Of a DNA stretch of 64,000 bases, positions 1 to 8,236 are shown in pieces. The position numbers were made by a program, and so were the translations under genes. Position 1 is the first letter of the stretch. Each line of letters begins with the position of its first letter. Origin of the DNA: Alistipes sp. (GTDB taxonomy: Bacteria; Bacteroidota; Bacteroidia; Bacteroidales; Rikenellaceae). The stretch spans positions 62,001-126,000 of the forward strand of contig JAFQTX010000037.1 in assembly GCA_017408825.1 (NCBI GenBank), in the 5' to 3' direction. The notes under the pieces were generated by a model. It searched no databases. It had not been told where the DNA came from and saw only the letters and a program-made list of their open reading frames with translations.

Positions 1-624
1 GTGGTAACAATCGGGCTTATCGACTTTGAGCGTAGCCTAACGGAGAATATCGACGATAACGAACGTTTCGTAGAGCTATCCGAGGGAGTCGAGCTTATCG
101 AGGGTAGCTGCTCGCATCACCACCACCACCATCACCACCACGGCATAGATCCACACATATGGACCTCGCCACGAGCACTACGCACAATGGTGAACAACCT
201 CGACCGCAAGCTCCACGACATCTTCCCCGACTCTACGAAATATTGCGACAAGGCACAGCAGGTGATGGCACGTCTCGCCTCGCTCGACAGCTATTGCGGC
301 AGTCTGCTTAATAGTTCAAACGTCAAGGCGATAATGATATATCACCCTGCATATACATACCTTGTACGTGACTATGCCATCGAGCAGATAACCATCGAGC
401 ACGAGGGCAAAGAGCCTACACCTCGCCAGCTTGCCGACATCGTGGATAAGGGTCGTAAAATGGGCATCAAGCGCATATTCCACCAGCCACAATATAACCC
501 CGACAAGCTACGATCAATAGCCGAGGAGATTGGCGCAGAGGTGGTTATGTGCAATCCTCTGAGCGAGAACATAGAGCTCGAAATTCGTAACATCGTTGAG
601 CAAATAGCACGTAGCAATGAGTAA
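1..624 (+). CDS. znuA: Zinc/manganese ABC transporter substrate-binding protein, 3' part (ZnuA-like)
   Basis: C-terminal part of a periplasmic metal-binding protein of the ZnuA/TroA cluster-9 family; the reading frame runs in from before the window, so the GTG at base 1 is not the start. A run of nine histidines at residues 39-47 of the visible part is the acidic/His-rich loop typical of zinc-specific members. It is followed by the DPHIW motif (metal-ligand His) and a second conserved His in IYHPAY. The protein would capture Zn2+ in the periplasm and hand it to the membrane permease. It overlaps the ATPase gene by 8 nt, so the two are one operon. No signal peptide can be judged because the N-terminus is missing. 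Family assignment is firm; Zn versus Mn specificity is inferred from the His loop. Confidence 0.9.
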   Translation: MVTIGLIDFERSLTENIDDNERFVELSEGVELIEGSCSHHHHHHHHHGIDPHIWTSPRALRTMVNNLDRKLHDIFPDSTKYCDKAQQVMARLASLDSYCGSLLNSSNVKAIMIYHPAYTYLVRDYAIEQITIEHEGKEPTPRQLADIVDKGRKMGIKRIFHQPQYNPDKLRSIAEEIGAEVVMCNPLSENIELEIRNIVEQIARSNE

Positions 625-1396
625 CCGAGAGGCGATAATATCAATACGAGAGCTCGGCGTAAGATATGATACTACCGTAGCATTGGAGCACGTCAGCTTA
701 GATATCTATGCCGACGACTTCCTCGGCGTCATAGGCCCTAATGGTGGTGGTAAGAGTTCGCTTGTCAAGGCCATTATGGGCATAACACCACACAGCGGCA
801 CTATACGCTATGGCGATAGTCTTATGCGTGGTGGCAAGCCCCATATAGGCTATATGCCCCAGATAACGTCGTTCGATAGGGCCTTTCCTATCTCGGTTGT
901 CGAGGTTGTGATGTCGGGTCTTCAGCGTGAGCGTGGTATGTGGCGCAGGTATGGCAAGGCTGAGCGACAGCGTGCCCTCGAGATACTGGAACGTGCCTCG
1001 CTGCGAGAGCTTGAACAGCGACCCATAGGCGAGCTCTCGGGAGGCCAGCTTCAACGTGTAATGCTCTGCCGCGCAATAGTCTCAGAGCCTCGCCTACTCA
1101 TCCTCGACGAGCCTACAAACTTCGTAGACAACCGCTTCGAAAACGAGCTATACAACCTCCTACACCACCTTGCCGACAATATGGCAATCGTGGTAATCTC
1201 GCACGACATAGGAACAATATCGAGCGTAGTGCGCAACATCGTCTGCGTAAATCGCCACGTACACCGCCACGACTCGAACATAATCACCGAGGAGCAGCTA
1301 CGCAACTACGACTGTCCACTACAGATAATAACACATGGTGATGTTCCCCATACCGTACTCGGAGAACACCACCATTGTCCACACTGCAAAGAGTAG
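617..1396 (+). CDS. znuC: Zinc/manganese ABC transporter ATP-binding protein (ZnuC-like)
   Basis: A 259-residue ABC ATPase with Walker A GPNGGGKS (40-47), signature LSGGQ (140-144) and Walker B LLILDEP (160-166) followed by a switch His (ISHD). It powers import of the metal bound by the upstream substrate-binding protein. The start overlaps the end of that gene by 8 nt, implying translational coupling. The last residues are rich in His and Cys (HHHCPHC, 251-257), an addition not needed for the ABC fold that may sense or bind zinc; this is inference. The permease gene is not downstream, where the next gene lies on the other strand, so it must lie upstream of the window or elsewhere. Confidence 0.9.
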   Translation: MSNREAIISIRELGVRYDTTVALEHVSLDIYADDFLGVIGPNGGGKSSLVKAIMGITPHSGTIRYGDSLMRGGKPHIGYMPQITSFDRAFPISVVEVVMSGLQRERGMWRRYGKAERQRALEILERASLRELEQRPIGELSGGQLQRVMLCRAIVSEPRLLILDEPTNFVDNRFENELYNLLHHLADNMAIVVISHDIGTISSVVRNIVCVNRHVHRHDSNIITEEQLRNYDCPLQIITHGDVPHTVLGEHHHCPHCKE

Positions 1397-1410
1397 TCAG
1401 CAGTCGCTAA

Positions 1411-1986
1411 TTACTTGCGTGTAAGTGTCATTGTCGCATCATCTTCTGTAACCGTCATCACACCCTTAGAGACAAACTCCACGGTGCCATCCTTGACAAT
1501 ATCATAACTACGTATCGACTCAGCCATCTCCTCCTCAAGAGAGCTCTCCAAAGCGGGGAGAATCATAGGTAACATCTGCTCGAACTCTGGGTCTGAAGGG
1601 TTCAATTTGATATTATTGAAGCTAAAGTCATACGATTCGATGCTTATCTTAAGCGACTCGTCAATATAGCTCCACTTGCAAAAGAACGTAGCGCCAAACT
1701 CCATAACCATCGACACGCCCTCATCGACATCCATCTCAAAAACCACGTCAGCTACAAACTCAGCCTTGTCGCCACGCTGAAACTTAAGCACAGCCTGCAC
1801 GTCAAGATTTGTAACATCCTCAGGTATAGCATCACCCACACCTATCATCTGGCTTGCGCTGGCATCATCTACCTTCCACTCACCAATCAACTGCTTAGCC
1901 TTGGGAGCTTTAGCCTCCACCGCTCCACACAGCGCGACAGCTACAAGCAGCAATGCTGCGAACTTAAAAAATCTCTTCATCTTCAT
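1411..1986 (-). CDS. Secreted lipocalin-like hypothetical protein
   Basis: 191 residues with an N-terminal signal peptide (MKMKRFFKFAALLLVAVALCGAVEA, cleavage likely after AEA). The mature part begins with LIGEWKVDD, the GxW pattern that opens lipocalin-like barrels in many Bacteroidales secreted proteins, and has alternating strands and acidic loops. I do not recognise a named family. Its start lies directly against the ispE stop (1987), so it is probably co-transcribed with ispE. ATG codons at 1986 and 1980 are both possible starts. Likely periplasmic; function unknown. Confidence 0.75.
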   Translation of the reverse strand: MKMKRFFKFAALLLVAVALCGAVEAKAPKAKQLIGEWKVDDASASQMIGVGDAIPEDVTNLDVQAVLKFQRGDKAEFVADVVFEMDVDEGVSMVMEFGATFFCKWSYIDESLKISIESYDFSFNNIKLNPSDPEFEQMLPMILPALESSLEEEMAESIRSYDIVKDGTVEFVSKGVMTVTEDDATMTLTRK

Positions 1987-2802
1987 TTAGTTTATTAATT
2001 CAACGTGTATAAATGTTTCATCGCTTAATGCCAATTGTGGCCTGCTTCTAAATAGGGCAAACACCGCCGAGCCTGAGCCCGACATCGCAGCATAGCTCGC
2101 CCCAGCATCCACAAGCGTATGCTTGAGCTCAGCAATCTCAGGGTGTGACACGAGGATATGACGCTCAAAGTCATTTTCGACACTCCCCTGCCACTGCTCC
2201 ACAGGGCAGGCAACGAGTGCCGAGAGGTCGTCATCGGGGAGTGCAGGAGTAACACCCGAATATGCTTCAGCCGTAGACACACCCTCCACAGGTTTGGCTA
2301 CTACCAGCCACCAGCCACTAAGATTTACCTCAATAGGGGTCATTATCTCGCCACGCCCCGTGCAGTACTGTGCATCGTCGTAAACAAAGAAAGGAGTGTC
2401 GCTGCCAAGCTCTGCTGCGAGCATCGCCAATGTGGGCTTATCGAGAGTTAGGTTATAGAGCTCGTTGATGGCCGATAGTACTGCCGTGGCATCCGACGAT
2501 CCACCACCAAGGCCAGCACCAAAGGGCACACGCTTGTCGAGTCTAATACGCACGCCACCAACACCATAGCGTTGCTGCATAAGGCGTGCTGCACGCACAC
2601 ACAAGTTCTTCTCCGGAGGGCAGTCCACAACGATACCACACCCCTCGAACTCTACATCACCACCCTCGCTACGCTCGACCTCCACAATATCGTAGAGACC
2701 ACGTACGGGGTACATCACTGTCTGCAACTCGTGGTAGCCATCCTCTCTTCGGCGCACCACACGCAATCCGATGTTTATCTTGCAATGTGCCTTGATAGTC
2801 AT
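1987..2802 (-). CDS. ispE: 4-diphosphocytidyl-2-C-methyl-D-erythritol kinase
   Basis: 271 residues, the usual length for IspE, a GHMP-family kinase. It phosphorylates CDP-methylerythritol at the 2-OH in the non-mevalonate (MEP) isoprenoid pathway. N-terminal AHCKINIGLRV matches the AKINLxLxV substrate-binding start. The ATP-binding GHMP motif is PFGAGLGGGSSDA (about 103-114) and the C-terminal glycine loop is AAMSGSGSAVFALF. Cytoplasmic. It is the middle gene of a minus-strand run: the CD225-like gene lies 10 nt upstream and the secreted hypothetical directly downstream. Confidence 0.95.
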   Translation of the reverse strand: MTIKAHCKINIGLRVVRRREDGYHELQTVMYPVRGLYDIVEVERSEGGDVEFEGCGIVVDCPPEKNLCVRAARLMQQRYGVGGVRIRLDKRVPFGAGLGGGSSDATAVLSAINELYNLTLDKPTLAMLAAELGSDTPFFVYDDAQYCTGRGEIMTPIEVNLSGWWLVVAKPVEGVSTAEAYSGVTPALPDDDLSALVACPVEQWQGSVENDFERHILVSHPEIAELKHTLVDAGASYAAMSGSGSAVFALFRSRPQLALSDETFIHVELIN

Positions 2803-2812
2803 AAGCGTAGGA

Positions 2813-3166
2813 CTATAAGCCTAATGCCATTGCCAACAGCAATATGCCGATGATTATCAGACATATAGACAATGGTGCTCTACCCCAACGTTTTCCCTTA
2901 TCGCCATAATGACGTGCAAGCTCCTCGTTGCCAACATTCCAGGCATTGTCCGACTTATTGTAGTAGATTACCGAGGGGATGGCAAAAGGCCAACAAAACA
3001 GCACTGCCATAACGATCCAGAATATACTGTTGTGAGGATTAGGGCCACGGAACTGCGGAGCAGCAGCCTGCATAGCTCCTACTCGATAGCCACAATGAGG
3101 GCAAAACTCTAAAGACGCCGCAACAAGACGACCACATGATGGGCAATTACGTGCTGCCATACTCAA
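2813..3166 (-). CDS. Zinc-ribbon / CD225 (dispanin)-like membrane protein
   Basis: 117 residues. The N-terminus carries a zinc ribbon with two CxxC pairs (NCPSCGRL and FCPHCGYR). It is followed by a CD225/dispanin-like module: membrane segment FWIVMAVLFCWPFAIPSVIYY, a short polar loop with NEELA, a basic stretch, and a second membrane segment at the C-terminus (SICLIIIGILLLAMALGL). Bacterial CD225 proteins are common in Bacteroidota and mostly of unknown function; some are thought to shape or associate with membranes. The start is ATG at 3166, with an alternative at 3160. Confidence 0.75.
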   Translation of the reverse strand: MSMAARNCPSCGRLVAASLEFCPHCGYRVGAMQAAAPQFRGPNPHNSIFWIVMAVLFCWPFAIPSVIYYNKSDNAWNVGNEELARHYGDKGKRWGRAPLSICLIIIGILLLAMALGL

Positions 3167-3259
3167 ATAGTTATTTAGATTGTTATATTAATATCTCCAT
3201 ACAAAGTTATAAAAAAAAGGGTAATAAGCAAAGCCATAAGCCCAAAAGAGCAATTTTTA

Positions 3260-3291
3260 TTTGCATTTTAGATTTCAAATTTGTATCTTTG
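3260..3291 (+). promoter_or_regulatory. Bacteroidota-type promoter for the 93-residue protein gene
   Basis: TTTG at 3260-3263 and TATCTTTG at 3284-3291, separated by 20 bp, an exact match to the -33/-7 consensus used by the primary sigma factor of Bacteroidota. The gene starts 33 bp downstream. Confidence 0.75.
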
Positions 3292-3324
3292 CATAATTGG
3301 ACAAACTAAACACAGATTATAGCT

Positions 3325-3606
3325 ATGGCAAATTTACGAATTTTGAAGAAAGAGATCGACTACCGCTTGGAGGAGTTCGTTTTCGATTGTGAGATGGCAG
3401 CATTTGTGCAGCCTAATAAAGAGGAGAAGATCGTTGAGCTTATGCAGAAGAGTGTAGAGTTGCGCAATGCCCTCTACCACAAGGCTATGAACCCTGCAGA
3501 GCCTAAGAACCGTTCGCTCGTTAAGAAGCACTACGCAGCATTGCGCCGTGATATGATCGAGAGCTTCGCAGCAATGTTCGCTGATCTTAGCGCTGTTTGC
3601 GAGTAA
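3325..3606 (+). CDS. Conserved small hypothetical protein
   Basis: 93 residues, predicted all alpha-helical with many charged residues (ILKKEIDYRLEEFVFDCEM, then a second and third amphipathic helix). No signal peptide or membrane segment, so cytoplasmic. Its own promoter and a strong terminator make it a single-gene unit. The highly adapted codon use (GAG, CGT, AAG) suggests good expression. I believe it is a conserved small Bacteroidales protein, but I know no function for it. Confidence 0.8.
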   Translation: MANLRILKKEIDYRLEEFVFDCEMAAFVQPNKEEKIVELMQKSVELRNALYHKAMNPAEPKNRSLVKKHYAALRRDMIESFAAMFADLSAVCE

Positions 3607-3632
3607 GCCAACGACCAACTAACGCATTTGAG

Positions 3633-3660
3633 GAGTCACCAGAGGGTGGCTCTTTTTTTT
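3633..3660 (+). terminator. Rho-independent terminator
   Basis: Stem GAGTCACC / GGTGGCTC (3633-3640 with 3645-3652, one G-T pair), loop AGAG, then eight T. It ends the transcript of the 93-residue protein gene. Confidence 0.85.
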
Positions 3661-3679
3661 GTTGTGGTGGATTGGGGTG

Positions 3680-3790
3680 GTTCGCAAGCAGATGGGTTGC
3701 TGAAGAGTAGTGAAAAGAGTAGTTCGCACCTAACGGTGCTAAAGGGTAGTGGAAAGGGTTGTTCGCACCTAACGGTGCTAAAGGGTTGTG
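3680..3790 (+). repeat. Mini-hairpin array (GCTAAAGGGTAG family), three units
   Basis: Three units of about 33 bp. Each has TTCGC opening a small self-complementary stem (GCAA...TTGC; twice GCACC-TAAC-GGTGC) followed by a conserved tail like GCTAAAGGGTAGT. The same tail with different stems occurs at 11288-11525 and 30895-30978. Non-coding; no ORF of note. Confidence 0.75.
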
Positions 3791-3815
3791 AAAAGGGAGA
3801 TTAGGGGATTACTTC

Positions 3816-4076
3816 GGATGGGACATATCGCTGTTTTCAAGAGAGAAGGGGTTAGATGTGGTCTCGATAAAGATATTGCCTCGGATGGGACATATCGCTG
3901 CTTTCAAGAGAGAGTGGTACTAATGTGGCGCTGACACGAGAAAGGGCGGATGGGACATATCGCTGCTTACAAGAGAGAGTGGTACTAATGTGGCGCTGAC
4001 ACGAGAAAGGGCGGATGGGACATACTATTGCGTATTTCCCATTCGCCCTTTTGACTGAAGCGTCGCAGTAGTGCCG
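3816..4076. repeat. 65-bp tandem repeats ending in a GGATGGGA palindrome
   Basis: GGATGGGACATA begins repeat units at 3816, 3883, 3948 and 4013, spaced 67, 65 and 65 bp; units 3883-3947 and 3948-4012 are nearly identical. The last unit instead closes into a palindrome, AAGGGCGGATGGGACATAC pairing with GTATTTCCCATTCGCCCTT (4007-4051). It lies immediately downstream of the GH2-like gene, which ends at 4077. Together with the mini-hairpins this fills the gene-free stretch 3661-4076. Confidence 0.8.
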
Positions 4077-5387
4077 CTATCTCTTGAAAGAGTCGGTGTT
4101 CCACTCATCGCCACCGTCCAGATATATCACAGGTCGGTCGCCAGCAACAGCCTTCAAGGCCAGATAGCTCTCGTAAAGACATATGCCATTGGCACTATCA
4201 TCGGCGAGGTAGTAAGCGACAACAGATGGGTGACGCTTGGTGGTGTAGAACGACTGCAAGGTGCGCTCCACATACTCCTCACGCCAGCGTACATCGTTCG
4301 ACGGATTTCCGCCACGCTTGCGTGAGTCGCCTGCCGATGATGAGTTTATGGGGGCAGTAATAGCCACGTAGATACCCTGAGAGTCGCAGTAATCTAAGAC
4401 CCTATCATCGACACATCCCGCCGTAAAGCGGATACTACGCACACCTCGCTCATAGGCCATAGCGACATCATCTACCGTAGAGGCGGGTGACATATCGGTA
4501 AAGGTGATATCAACGACCTCTCGGTTGATGATAAACTTATCATCTTCGAACCTTAGCTCACGCAAGGCCACAGGGAAGTTGTAGAACTCCACATCACGAC
4601 CCTCGATACGGTTTTTGAGGTGTAGGCGTACATCGTGGTGCAGATTATTTGCGCTCCACAATAGCGAGTCGGGCACAGGAACACCAAAACGCATAGTGTC
4701 GATACCATACTTTCCGAGTGCCACATCACGCTTGCCACCACCAAGACGAATGGTATCGTTGAGATACAACTCGTAGTAGAGCGTAGAGACCTTATCGCCC
4801 ATCGTAGCGTTGGCCATGACAACGGTGAAGTTGCTATTCGTAACGCCATTGAGGCCTATCTCTGCACTCCACTCTATGTCACGTATGCGCACACGTGGCT
4901 GCGATACAATAAAGACCTTTGGGGTGTTGGCATTACGCTCGAAACACTCTATGGCGTTTGTCTCCTCGGCCGAGAGCAGGCGTATCTCTATGCTATTGGT
5001 ATCCTCGCGTGAGATCTTCGTTATATTAAACTCCGCAGCGCCAAAGCCATTACGTGACGAGCCTGCGAGCTTGCCGTTTACATATACCTCGTAGGGCTGG
5101 TAGGCATCCTCAATGCGGAGATAGACCTGACGTTCGAGCCATGAGAAGGGGAACGTATACTTCGAGCGCAGCGTGGCAACATCGGGGCGCTCCCACTCGG
5201 TAATTGGCTGCATATAACGCTGACGCTCAAGGCCTCGAGCCTCGGCAGCAGCGGCCGAAGGATAGGCTATAAGACGTGTACGATGGGGATCACAGCCCAC
5301 CGATGATTGAGCCGCAGCATACTCGGCAACAGAGACTAAGCAGAGGCTAAGAAGCAGCGCTAAAGTATTTCGGAATAGGTTGTTCAT
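4077..5387 (-). CDS. Glycoside hydrolase family 2-like secreted protein lacking catalytic residues
   Basis: 436 residues with a signal peptide (cleavage near EYAAAQ). The order of domains follows GH2 beta-galactosidases: jelly-roll sugar-binding domain (about 60-160, with YLRIEDAYQPYEVYVNGKLAG), immunoglobulin-like domain (about 170-275), then the start of a TIM barrel. The segment RHPSVVAYYLADDSANG aligns with the GH2 acid/base motif NHPSVIxWSLGNESGNG, but the catalytic Asn-Glu is Asp-Asp. The protein ends at IYLDGGDEWNTDSF, before the half of the barrel that would carry the nucleophile Glu. Such a protein should not hydrolyse glycosides; it may bind carbohydrate or be a remnant, though no frameshift is visible. 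It lies 6 nt downstream of the OstA-like gene on the same strand. Confidence 0.75.
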   Translation of the reverse strand: MNNLFRNTLALLLSLCLVSVAEYAAAQSSVGCDPHRTRLIAYPSAAAAEARGLERQRYMQPITEWERPDVATLRSKYTFPFSWLERQVYLRIEDAYQPYEVYVNGKLAGSSRNGFGAAEFNITKISREDTNSIEIRLLSAEETNAIECFERNANTPKVFIVSQPRVRIRDIEWSAEIGLNGVTNSNFTVVMANATMGDKVSTLYYELYLNDTIRLGGGKRDVALGKYGIDTMRFGVPVPDSLLWSANNLHHDVRLHLKNRIEGRDVEFYNFPVALRELRFEDDKFIINREVVDITFTDMSPASTVDDVAMAYERGVRSIRFTAGCVDDRVLDYCDSQGIYVAITAPINSSSAGDSRKRGGNPSNDVRWREEYVERTLQSFYTTKRHPSVVAYYLADDSANGICLYESYLALKAVAGDRPVIYLDGGDEWNTDSFKR

Positions 5388-5393
5388 AACTGT

Positions 5394-8222
5394 TTACTTA
5401 CGTCTATTTTTGTACGAAGGGCACGAGTTACGCCACTCGATAACTGCGGGCGATAGTCGCTCGCTACGATCCTCCCACATACGGTTCTCCACAAGGCGAC
5501 GACGATCGTAGTCGATACGCTCGACGATCGGGAATGTAGGCTTACGCAGCTTCGACACACTCACACGCTTTGTGGGGCGCTGCGTGCGGTTGCATATCTG
5601 GCGTCTGGTAGGGCGCAACGAGTCGCACCACTCGAAGCCCTGAAGGATGCGCTCCTGAGTCTCGGGGATCATACTCATAGGATAGAGCACATACTCGGGA
5701 TTCTGCTTAAAGACAATCTGGTCCATCTCTCCATCGTCGAGATAGAAGCTGATAGCCGAGCTCTCGATATACATCAACGCCGTAACATCGGGAGCATCCT
5801 CCTCCTGCATATAGTAGAGCGTCTGCGCATTGCCATCTACGTCGTAGCGATAGACCTGACCATCATTAAAGTAGGCATTCATATCCTTACCCTTAACCTG
5901 ATTGTAGGTCATCGTATCAATCTGAGCACCCATAATCGGAGCACCCATAAAGTGAGCACGTGTAATCTTCTGACGTGCTGTATATACCCACGCCGAGTCA
6001 GATGCTATCTGGTTGTTCTCGTTCCACATCACGGGGTTGATATACATACGCATCACAGAGTCGGAGTTGAGCGTGACGAGCGAGTCGCACACCATCTGCG
6101 AGTCGGAGCGGAACATCTTCACACGGCGGTAGGCCTTAACCATCTTGTAGACGCTATCGGCAGGTATCGCAGGCTTGTGCTGGAGGCTGTCGCCCAGCGA
6201 GTCACGCTGCAACGAGTCGGTCACGGCCTCTTCGAGAGTGGTGGTATCGCTCTGCGACTCGAGTATTGTATCACGTGTGATAGTATCCGACGGGTCGTAG
6301 TCCTCGCCAGTGTAGACCTTACCACGCTTTGCAGCACGGGCCTTTGCCTTGTCGATCTTATGGCGACGACGCTCCTCGGCCTTCTGCTTTACACGCTCCA
6401 TACGAGCCTTCTCCTCGTCGGCAAGGCGTGAGCTACGGGCTATGCGCTCAGCGATGATCGTGTCGAGCTTCATACGAAGTATCGAGTCTTGAATCTTCTG
6501 TATAGAGTCCTTGTGTGCCTGCTCTATGGCTCGTATCGAGTCACGCTTGGCCATCTCGACACCACGTATCGAGTCACGCACGGCACGCTTAGCCGCCTTA
6601 GCACGACGACGTAGCTGCTTAGCGCTATACTTCACACTATCTACGGCAGTGCTATCCACCGCAAGGCTATCTGTGGTAGCGGTGCTATCTGCCACTGGCT
6701 GCTCATCAACTAAGAGACTATCACGCATATTGTTAGCCTGTGGCTCGTCATTGGAATTTTGGGCTGTGCCAACCTCGTCCGCCGAGTTGGCCGCACCCTT
6801 ATCGAGTGAGTGTGGGGGCTGGTTAGCGCTCTGCGCACGTTCGCCACTCGAGGCTGGGTTATCACCCGTAGGTCGTGAGTTGCGGCCACTCTTCTTATCA
6901 CCCTTAGCACCCTTATCGTCCTTATTTGCCTTGTCGCCCTTGTCGCCCTTAGCGCCCTTAGCGTCCTGCCTACTATTATCCTCTCTACGATCACCCTCGG
7001 CAGTCTCCTTTGCGCCACTCTTGTCTATATTAGAGCGCTGCTCGCTCGCAGAGAGAGTAGCATTATGATTAGTGGTAGTATCACGAGGAGTGCTACCCTC
7101 AACCTTGGTATCACTGACCATTGTCTGCTCTTTGCCACTCGTAGCGGTGGTATCCTGCTTCTCGGGCTCGGGACGCACGTGCATAGTGTACAACCATACG
7201 GTATCGGCCGAGAGATATATCGAGTCGGTGAGCTCGGGGTCGTAGTTGATCATCGAGGGGCGACGTGTAAAGAAGGCGTTGCCAGGCTCATCCCACCACT
7301 CGGCATAGTCGGCAAAGCCGAGCACCTTCTGCGTGGTGTCATCGACCTGAATATTGCGACGCGCGATAATATGTCCTGCATCTCGATAGTACATCACCGT
7401 ATCGCTCCACACCTCACGCTCGGGCGAGAGCATATAGGCGTTGCGTGTGAGGTGGTGCAGGTCTGTACGCTTAGTGTAGGTACCAGCATCGGCATATAGA
7501 TACTCATCCTTATCGTTCCAGATATGAGTATGCGTAAAGTATTGAGCATCCTCGGTCTGGGTGTTGAATATCACCGAGTCGCTGAGCACCTGATAGGTGT
7601 TGTTGCGCATCTCGACACGCTCTACGGCCTTGAGCTCGTGGGTCTTTGTGTTGTAGTAGCCACGATCAGCCTCAAGGAGGTTATCATCCTTCTCCACGTA
7701 GCAGCCGCCACCAAACTCACCGATAGACTTTGCGGTGTTGAACTTACAGTTGTAGGTATACATCACAGCGCCATCATCAACAACCTTCACAAGGCGTGAG
7801 AATACCTTTGCGGTGTTGTTCATACGGTTATACTCGGCACGCTCGCCGTAGATATACGTGGTATTCTGGTTGATCATCACATTACCGAAGCACTCGAAGC
7901 TCTGGTTCGAGTAGCGCACAGCACTATCGGCAACGATAACAGCGCCATTGTGATGTGCAGCAAAGTTACCAACGAGGATAAATATCGTAGAGTCGCCCTT
8001 CTCGATAAGGTAGCTATCGTCAGCGGTCATATCCACCATACGACGGTCGGTCGAGCCACTGGGGTTCTGCGCCACGAAACTCTCATAGCGTGCCGAGGCC
8101 TTCACGGGCTCTACCTCGGGGGTTGTTGAATAGCGAATAAACATCTTACCACTCGCAGCATAGAGGAATACCCCTGCCACAAGCATAAGTACGATGAGTG
8201 TCAATATGTTTCTACGGCGCAT
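5394..8222 (-). CDS. OstA/LptA-like outer-membrane biogenesis protein with charged linker
   Basis: About 942 residues. An N-terminal membrane anchor (ILTLIVLMLVAGVFLYAASG) is followed by OstA/LptA-type beta-jellyroll repeats (e.g. AVVADSAVRYSNQSFECFGNV and the next ~250 residues), as found in LPS transport proteins that bridge the periplasm. Next come a long low-complexity linker (Asp/Lys/Gly/Ser-rich, about 370-520), a basic probable coiled coil rich in RxxKxxxR (about 535-640) and a second OstA-like segment. The start is taken as ATG at 8222; a GTG at 8228 is also in frame. It lies 14 nt after the SurA gene, so an outer-membrane assembly operon is likely. A role in LPS or outer-membrane transport is inferred from the domain. 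Confidence 0.8.
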   Translation of the reverse strand: MRRRNILTLIVLMLVAGVFLYAASGKMFIRYSTTPEVEPVKASARYESFVAQNPSGSTDRRMVDMTADDSYLIEKGDSTIFILVGNFAAHHNGAVIVADSAVRYSNQSFECFGNVMINQNTTYIYGERAEYNRMNNTAKVFSRLVKVVDDGAVMYTYNCKFNTAKSIGEFGGGCYVEKDDNLLEADRGYYNTKTHELKAVERVEMRNNTYQVLSDSVIFNTQTEDAQYFTHTHIWNDKDEYLYADAGTYTKRTDLHHLTRNAYMLSPEREVWSDTVMYYRDAGHIIARRNIQVDDTTQKVLGFADYAEWWDEPGNAFFTRRPSMINYDPELTDSIYLSADTVWLYTMHVRPEPEKQDTTATSGKEQTMVSDTKVEGSTPRDTTTNHNATLSASEQRSNIDKSGAKETAEGDRREDNSRQDAKGAKGDKGDKANKDDKGAKGDKKSGRNSRPTGDNPASSGERAQSANQPPHSLDKGAANSADEVGTAQNSNDEPQANNMRDSLLVDEQPVADSTATTDSLAVDSTAVDSVKYSAKQLRRRAKAAKRAVRDSIRGVEMAKRDSIRAIEQAHKDSIQKIQDSILRMKLDTIIAERIARSSRLADEEKARMERVKQKAEERRRHKIDKAKARAAKRGKVYTGEDYDPSDTITRDTILESQSDTTTLEEAVTDSLQRDSLGDSLQHKPAIPADSVYKMVKAYRRVKMFRSDSQMVCDSLVTLNSDSVMRMYINPVMWNENNQIASDSAWVYTARQKITRAHFMGAPIMGAQIDTMTYNQVKGKDMNAYFNDGQVYRYDVDGNAQTLYYMQEEDAPDVTALMYIESSAISFYLDDGEMDQIVFKQNPEYVLYPMSMIPETQERILQGFEWCDSLRPTRRQICNRTQRPTKRVSVSKLRKPTFPIVERIDYDRRRLVENRMWEDRSERLSPAVIEWRNSCPSYKNRRK

Positions 8223-8236
8223 TACCACAATTTAGT

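Noticed and set aside
617-1396. Missing permease gene downstream of znuC
   Set aside because: No membrane ORF exists on the plus strand before 3325. Absence here says nothing about the genome because the operon begins outside the window.
6511-7068. Long plus-strand frames opposite the OstA-like gene (also 9741-10382 opposite the PpiC-like gene)
   Set aside because: Antisense mirrors of low-complexity coding sequence, giving Leu/Ser-rich nonsense with no signals.
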